Origin: JANOYY01 sp043720395
GTDB taxonomy: Bacteria > Actinomycetota > Acidimicrobiia > Acidimicrobiales > JANYDT01
NCBI GenBank assembly: GCA_043720395.1
Contig: JAYSSR010000009.1
Location: 62,001 to 126,000, forward strand
Direction: 5' to 3'
Length of the DNA: 64,000 nucleotides
This document shows positions 60,484 through 64,000 of this stretch, in pieces. Under the pieces are notes generated by a model. It had not been told where the DNA came from. It worked only from the letters and a program-made list of their open reading frames with translations, and did no database searches. Made by a program: the position numbers and the translations under genes. Within the stretch, counting starts at the first letter, position 1. The number at the start of each line of letters is the position of its first letter.

Positions 60484-61470
60484 GTGATCTCGTTCGCCTG
60501 GCCGCGTTTGCTTGGGCTCCTTGCGCTCGTGGCAGCACTTGGCGTCGGGTACGGATTGCTCGATCGACGACGCCGCGACGAGTTGGCCGCGCTAGCCGCA
60601 CAGGGGTTCGTGCCGACCGCTGCGTCGATCCGAATGTACCGAAGGCGTCACCTACCGGTCGCACTGTTCGGCGTTGCACTTACCCTGATGCTCGTGGCGG
60701 TAGGTCGGCCGCGGGTGCGCCTCACGACGTCGCAGCGAGAGGGCACGGTCGTGCTCGCGTTCGACGTTTCGAACAGCATGCGGGCAACGGACCTCCGACC
60801 GACGCGCCTCGGTGCCGCCCAACGAGCGGCGCGAGGTTTCGTCGAACGACAGCCTCGCCATTTGCGAGTCGGCGTCGTCGCGTTCAACGGCGGCGGAGTG
60901 ATCATGCAGCGCCCGACGATGGAGCGATCCGACGTCCTCGCGGCGATCGATCGGCTCAAGCCGAACGGGCCGACATCGCTCGGCCAGGGCATGTTTTCGG
61001 CGCTGTCGGCGATCGCCGGAGCACCGCTCAGCATTGATCCCCTCGCACTCGGCGGCGAGCGGGCGATCGTTCCCTACCTCGGGTCGGCGGCGATCATTGT
61101 CTTCACCGACGGCGAGAACACCTCTACACCGGAGCCGATCGATGTCGCGAAGCTGGCGTCGGTGGCAGGGGTGAAGATCTACACGGTCGGTATCGGGCTC
61201 GAGGCAGCGACGGTCCTCGACATCGACGGCTTCAAGGTGGCTACGACGCTTGACGAGCCATCGTTGACCGAAATCGCAAAGGTAACGAACGGCAAGTATT
61301 TCCGGGCTGTCGACGCGGCTGATTTGGCGTCGGTCTACGGCTCGATCGAACTGCAATCGCGCTCCGAGACCAAGCCGCGAGAGATCACCTCATTCCTGAC
61401 GGGGCTCAGCACGTGCTTCCTTGTCCTCGGTTCTGCGCTGGCCATGCATTGGTTCGGACGAATGCTCTGA
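60484..61470 (+). CDS. Membrane von Willebrand factor A protein (BatA-like)
   Basis: A 328-residue protein. Two N-terminal helices (about 5-24 and 58-74), a VWA domain with the metal site DVSNSM (AFDVSNSMRATD) and FTDGENT, and a C-terminal helix (TCFLVLGSALAMHWF). This layout is that of BatA/BatB proteins of Bacteroides aerotolerance-type loci. The GTG start lies six bases after the dioxygenase stop. No MoxR ATPase or DUF58 gene is in the window. Confidence 0.83.
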   Translation: MISFAWPRLLGLLALVAALGVGYGLLDRRRRDELAALAAQGFVPTAASIRMYRRRHLPVALFGVALTLMLVAVGRPRVRLTTSQREGTVVLAFDVSNSMRATDLRPTRLGAAQRAARGFVERQPRHLRVGVVAFNGGGVIMQRPTMERSDVLAAIDRLKPNGPTSLGQGMFSALSAIAGAPLSIDPLALGGERAIVPYLGSAAIIVFTDGENTSTPEPIDVAKLASVAGVKIYTVGIGLEAATVLDIDGFKVATTLDEPSLTEIAKVTNGKYFRAVDAADLASVYGSIELQSRSETKPREITSFLTGLSTCFLVLGSALAMHWFGRML

Positions 61471-62570
61471 TGATGTCTGCGCTGATCACGTTCGAGTTCC
61501 CCGCCGCGTTGTTCCTGGGAGTCGTGCTGCCACTTCTGATCGGCGCGTACCGATGGCAACGCCGCCGGAAGCGGCGGACCGCCATCCGGTTTTCCAGCGT
61601 TGCGCTCGTCCGCGCGGCGCTACCCACTCGGGCGCGTTGGAGACACCTCGTACCCATGGCGCTTTTCCTCGTGGGCGCGGGCGCGCTCGTCGTCGCGACT
61701 GCCCGGCCGCAAGCGTTCGTCACCGTGCCGATCGGACGCACCACGATCATCCTCGCGTTGGACGTTTCCCGCTCAATGTGCGCAACCGACGTCGAGCCGA
61801 ACCGACTCGCCGTCAGTCAAGCCGCGGCCCGCGACTTCGTGAAGCATCAACAGCGGGGCACGAGGATCGGTCTTGTCGAGTTTGCCGGCTTTGCCGAACT
61901 CGTGATGCCGCCCACGACCGACCGTGCGGCACTCGCAAGCTCCATCGACGCAATGACCACCGCCCCCGGCACCGCAATCGGCTCGGCGGTGCTGGCCTCC
62001 GTCGACGCCATCGCGAGCGTCAACGCCGAGGTGCTACAGACCACGCCGATCGATCCGAGTCGCCCGACCCCTGTGACGCCGCCCGGCCGCAGTGGCTACG
62101 TCCCCGACATCGTCGTGCTGCTGACGGATGGCGCGAACACCCAGGGAGTCCAGCCGTACCTCGCTGCTCGTCAGGCCGCGGTCCGCGGGGTGCGGGTGTA
62201 CACGATCGGTTTCGGGACGACAACACCAGCAAAGATGTCGTGCTCGGCGAAGCAGCTCGGTGCCGACGCCGTCGGCAACAGCGGGTTTGTATCCACACCA
62301 CCCGCTTCGGACCAGCAGTCCTTGCTTGCCGATCCCCGTCAGTACTTCGTGATCGATGAGCCAGAATTGCAATCAGTCGCCAAGGACACCGGTGGCACCT
62401 ACTTCCGAGCGACAGACGCGCGGCAACTCAAGACAGTCTTCGCGAAACTCCCGAAGAAGGTCGAGCTGCAGCAACGAAGAGTCGAGATCAGTGCGGTCTT
62501 CGCGGCCATCGCTGCGTTGCTGGCGGGTGCCGCGATCGTGCTCTCGTTCCTCTGGCGTCGGTGGCCGTGA
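61470..62570 (+). CDS. Second membrane von Willebrand factor A protein (BatB-like)
   Basis: A 366-residue paralogue of the preceding protein with the same layout: N-terminal helices (FLGVVLPLLIGAY, LFLVGAGALVVAT), metal site DVSRSM (ALDVSRSMCATD), LLTDGANT, and a C-terminal helix. It differs by a long insert near residue 185 and a Cys/Ser-rich loop near 260. The start overlaps the upstream stop by one base, so the pair are made together. Confidence 0.83.
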   Translation: MMSALITFEFPAALFLGVVLPLLIGAYRWQRRRKRRTAIRFSSVALVRAALPTRARWRHLVPMALFLVGAGALVVATARPQAFVTVPIGRTTIILALDVSRSMCATDVEPNRLAVSQAAARDFVKHQQRGTRIGLVEFAGFAELVMPPTTDRAALASSIDAMTTAPGTAIGSAVLASVDAIASVNAEVLQTTPIDPSRPTPVTPPGRSGYVPDIVVLLTDGANTQGVQPYLAARQAAVRGVRVYTIGFGTTTPAKMSCSAKQLGADAVGNSGFVSTPPASDQQSLLADPRQYFVIDEPELQSVAKDTGGTYFRATDARQLKTVFAKLPKKVELQQRRVEISAVFAAIAALLAGAAIVLSFLWRRWP

Positions 62571-62640
62571 AGACAAAGTTCTCCGGCCGACACGGCACTG
62601 ACGACTTGATCGCAGGAGGGCGGGTGCCGATATTGCGAGC

Positions 62641-63855
62641 GTGACTGACACCGCGACCGCACCCGTTGCCGCACCGACGCCCGTGTCGACAACCCGCTCG
62701 GGTTGGCCAACGATTCCCGGACGCCTGCCACTCACGGAGGACGGTGTCCAGCAGATCATCGCGATCGACGACGCTGCGGTGCGCAATCTCTGGATCACAC
62801 AGTCCTACGCCGATCTCGCGCACCGCCTGCTCAACGTCCTCCAAACCGACCAGACCTGGTGCACGTTCGCGATCTGGGCGTCCAACACCGCGGGGCTCTC
62901 TATTCGCGGCGAAGAACTCCCCGGGCTCGTTGGTGAGCTGCTGCTCGGTGCCGACCCGCACGTCGACGCGATCGTGCGCGAGACCAATGCCCGCACGACG
63001 CTGCTTCGTCGATTGGGGGTGCTGGGCGAGCTGCAACGTTCGCATCTCGAACACCTGGTCGCTCAAGCGGTAGCGCAGGTGTCGGCCTTCATCGCCCACG
63101 GCAATACGCTCGTATACGGCGAGCTCGCGCCACTGTTCGTCCGCTTCGTCGAGTCGATCGATAGCGACGGAGAGCCGCCACTTGCCGAGGTGGACGCAAC
63201 GCTCGACCGCCTCGCCATTCCGACAAGCGAGCAAGCGCCACATTTACGCCTCGCCTTTCAGCAGTATGCCCTCGCTGTCGGGGCGACCGATGCGGTCACC
63301 CGTGCGCAACACGTACTGAACGCCAACATCGCTGCCGTCCTGCACGAGCAGGAGCGTCTCCAGAACGACATCGAGTCCGCCTTGAACGCGGGGTTGATCG
63401 ACGTGGGCGAGGACCTCTGTGGTGTCCTGCACGGTCGAGTCGCCAATGCCATGCTCCGCCCAGTGGTCGCCGAAGTGCGCACCCATATTGCGCCGCACAT
63501 CGAGCTTCTCTGGCAACACGTGGCGACCCGTCTGCTGATGACGCTCTCGGTCCCTCATGAGACGCTGCACCTGGAGCGTGACGTGCCCCCTGTGCCAGGC
63601 GGCGGGCCGCTGTTCCCAACTGACCTCCAGACGCTGGACTACCAACCACTCTGCGCGCTTATGAATGAGTGGGATCGTACGGGCGGCACCGGACGGTGGT
63701 CGGGTGCGAGCGATTGGGCCGACCTGCGTCAGCCCATGGGGTACATCGTCAACCTGTTCCGCAGTCGGCAGCAGGACCTCGGCCTGACGGTCGCGCCGTT
63801 CACTGCGGATCAGCTCATGTGGATGGCCGTCGGCGACGTCGCCCCGTCGCTCTGA
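62641..63855 (+). CDS. Large soluble protein of unknown function
   Basis: A 404-residue, mostly helical protein without signal peptide or membrane helix. I recognise no family. Stretches with conserved-looking character are TWCTFAIWASNTAGLSIRGE, RDVPPVPGGGPLFP and the C-terminal MGYIVNLFRSRQQDLGL. It starts with GTG 62641, 70 bp after the second VWA gene, and may belong to that operon. Confidence 0.75.
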   Translation: MTDTATAPVAAPTPVSTTRSGWPTIPGRLPLTEDGVQQIIAIDDAAVRNLWITQSYADLAHRLLNVLQTDQTWCTFAIWASNTAGLSIRGEELPGLVGELLLGADPHVDAIVRETNARTTLLRRLGVLGELQRSHLEHLVAQAVAQVSAFIAHGNTLVYGELAPLFVRFVESIDSDGEPPLAEVDATLDRLAIPTSEQAPHLRLAFQQYALAVGATDAVTRAQHVLNANIAAVLHEQERLQNDIESALNAGLIDVGEDLCGVLHGRVANAMLRPVVAEVRTHIAPHIELLWQHVATRLLMTLSVPHETLHLERDVPPVPGGGPLFPTDLQTLDYQPLCALMNEWDRTGGTGRWSGASDWADLRQPMGYIVNLFRSRQQDLGLTVAPFTADQLMWMAVGDVAPSL

Positions 63856-63881
63856 TCCACTGGCCGCGAGCCAGCACCGAG

Positions 63882-64000
63882 CTATCGCCCACCCGCCAGG
63901 TAGGTCGGGATCTCGAACGCCGGACGTTCACCCTTGCGAATCTCCTTCAGTATCCCGTCCATCAAGTGCCGACCGATGAACGCGCTCACCCGGGCGTGCA
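63882..64000 (-). CDS. 3' end of a minus-strand gene cut by the window
   Basis: The open frame enters from the right edge and ends at TAG (63882-63884). It encodes HARVSAFIGRHLMDGILKEI followed by RKGERPAFEIPTYLAGGR. The composition is protein-like, but the fragment is too short to identify. Convergent with the preceding gene, with 26 bp between them. Confidence 0.6.
   Translation of the reverse strand, partial: HARVSAFIGRHLMDGILKEIRKGERPAFEIPTYLAGGR

Overview
The window is GC-rich DNA from a bacterium that is almost certainly an actinomycete. The evidence is a dnaK-grpE-dnaJ-hspR-clpB heat-shock operon with an HspR-type repressor, frequent GTG starts, ffs-dnaX-ybaB-recR synteny, and wax-ester/triacylglycerol synthase genes. 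The mixture suggests an uncultured or environmental lineage near Acidimicrobiia; that placement is inference, because no rRNA gene is present. I see no IS element, prophage or CRISPR array. Intergenic spaces are short and operons with four-base ATGA overlaps are common.

Layout. 0.26-4.9 kb: a 33-bp palindromic tandem repeat, a PspC-domain histidine kinase with its LuxR-type regulator, and a divergent PspC/LiaF-like membrane operon. 4.9-12.9 kb: an ABC exporter pair, an ECHDC3-type crotonase, a group II PLP decarboxylase, a short PuuD-like membrane protein, a cupredoxin, fdhD and a methyltransferase. 13.1-22.1 kb: a complete nitrate assimilation operon, namely a NarK transporter, NirB, NirD, a DmsB-DmsC fusion, a NasA-type nitrate reductase and a stand-alone double-ACT protein resembling the C-terminus of GlnD. 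22.1-24.2 kb: tRNA-Gly and a CapD-type sugar-nucleotide dehydratase. 24.5-29.3 kb: lipid genes (DUF35 protein, thiolase-fold protein without the usual nucleophile, WS/DGAT, HAD-PlsC fusion). 29.3-36.1 kb: a multi-TM protein overlapping a small anchored protein, a solitary DNA methyltransferase, pantothenate kinase, homospermidine synthase and a TetR regulator. 36.2-37.4 kb: two MazF-type toxin-antitoxin modules in a row, each with repeat operators. 37.4-41.3 kb: tRNA-Ser, tadA, tRNA-Ser, SRP RNA, dnaX, ybaB, recR. 42.2-48.9 kb: the heat-shock operon. 49.1-51.5 kb: a large cell-surface SdrD-type protein. 51.6-58.3 kb: a minus-strand operon for purine/ureide breakdown (UPF0158 gene, M20 amidohydrolase, nitrilase, fused xanthine dehydrogenase, minimal SsnA-like aminohydrolase). 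58.4-64 kb: a Tsr3/DTW-superfamily protein, a decaying stretch with two broken genes, a TauD dioxygenase, two von Willebrand A membrane proteins, a large unknown protein and a gene cut by the window end.

The main metabolic theme is nitrogen acquisition. The 13-22 kb operon imports and reduces nitrate to ammonium, apparently drawing electrons for nitrate reduction from the quinone pool. The 51-58 kb operon appears to oxidise purines or related heterocycles and to release ammonia from the ring-opened products. Both need molybdenum cofactor, and fdhD lies just upstream of the nitrate operon. The most distinctive observations are the quinol-type wiring of an assimilatory-type nitrate reductase, the orphan GlnD-like ACT regulator, a catalytic-core-only SsnA, the tRNA-Ser/tadA/tRNA-Ser arrangement, a bacterial Tsr3-like protein, and three families of short non-coding repeats.
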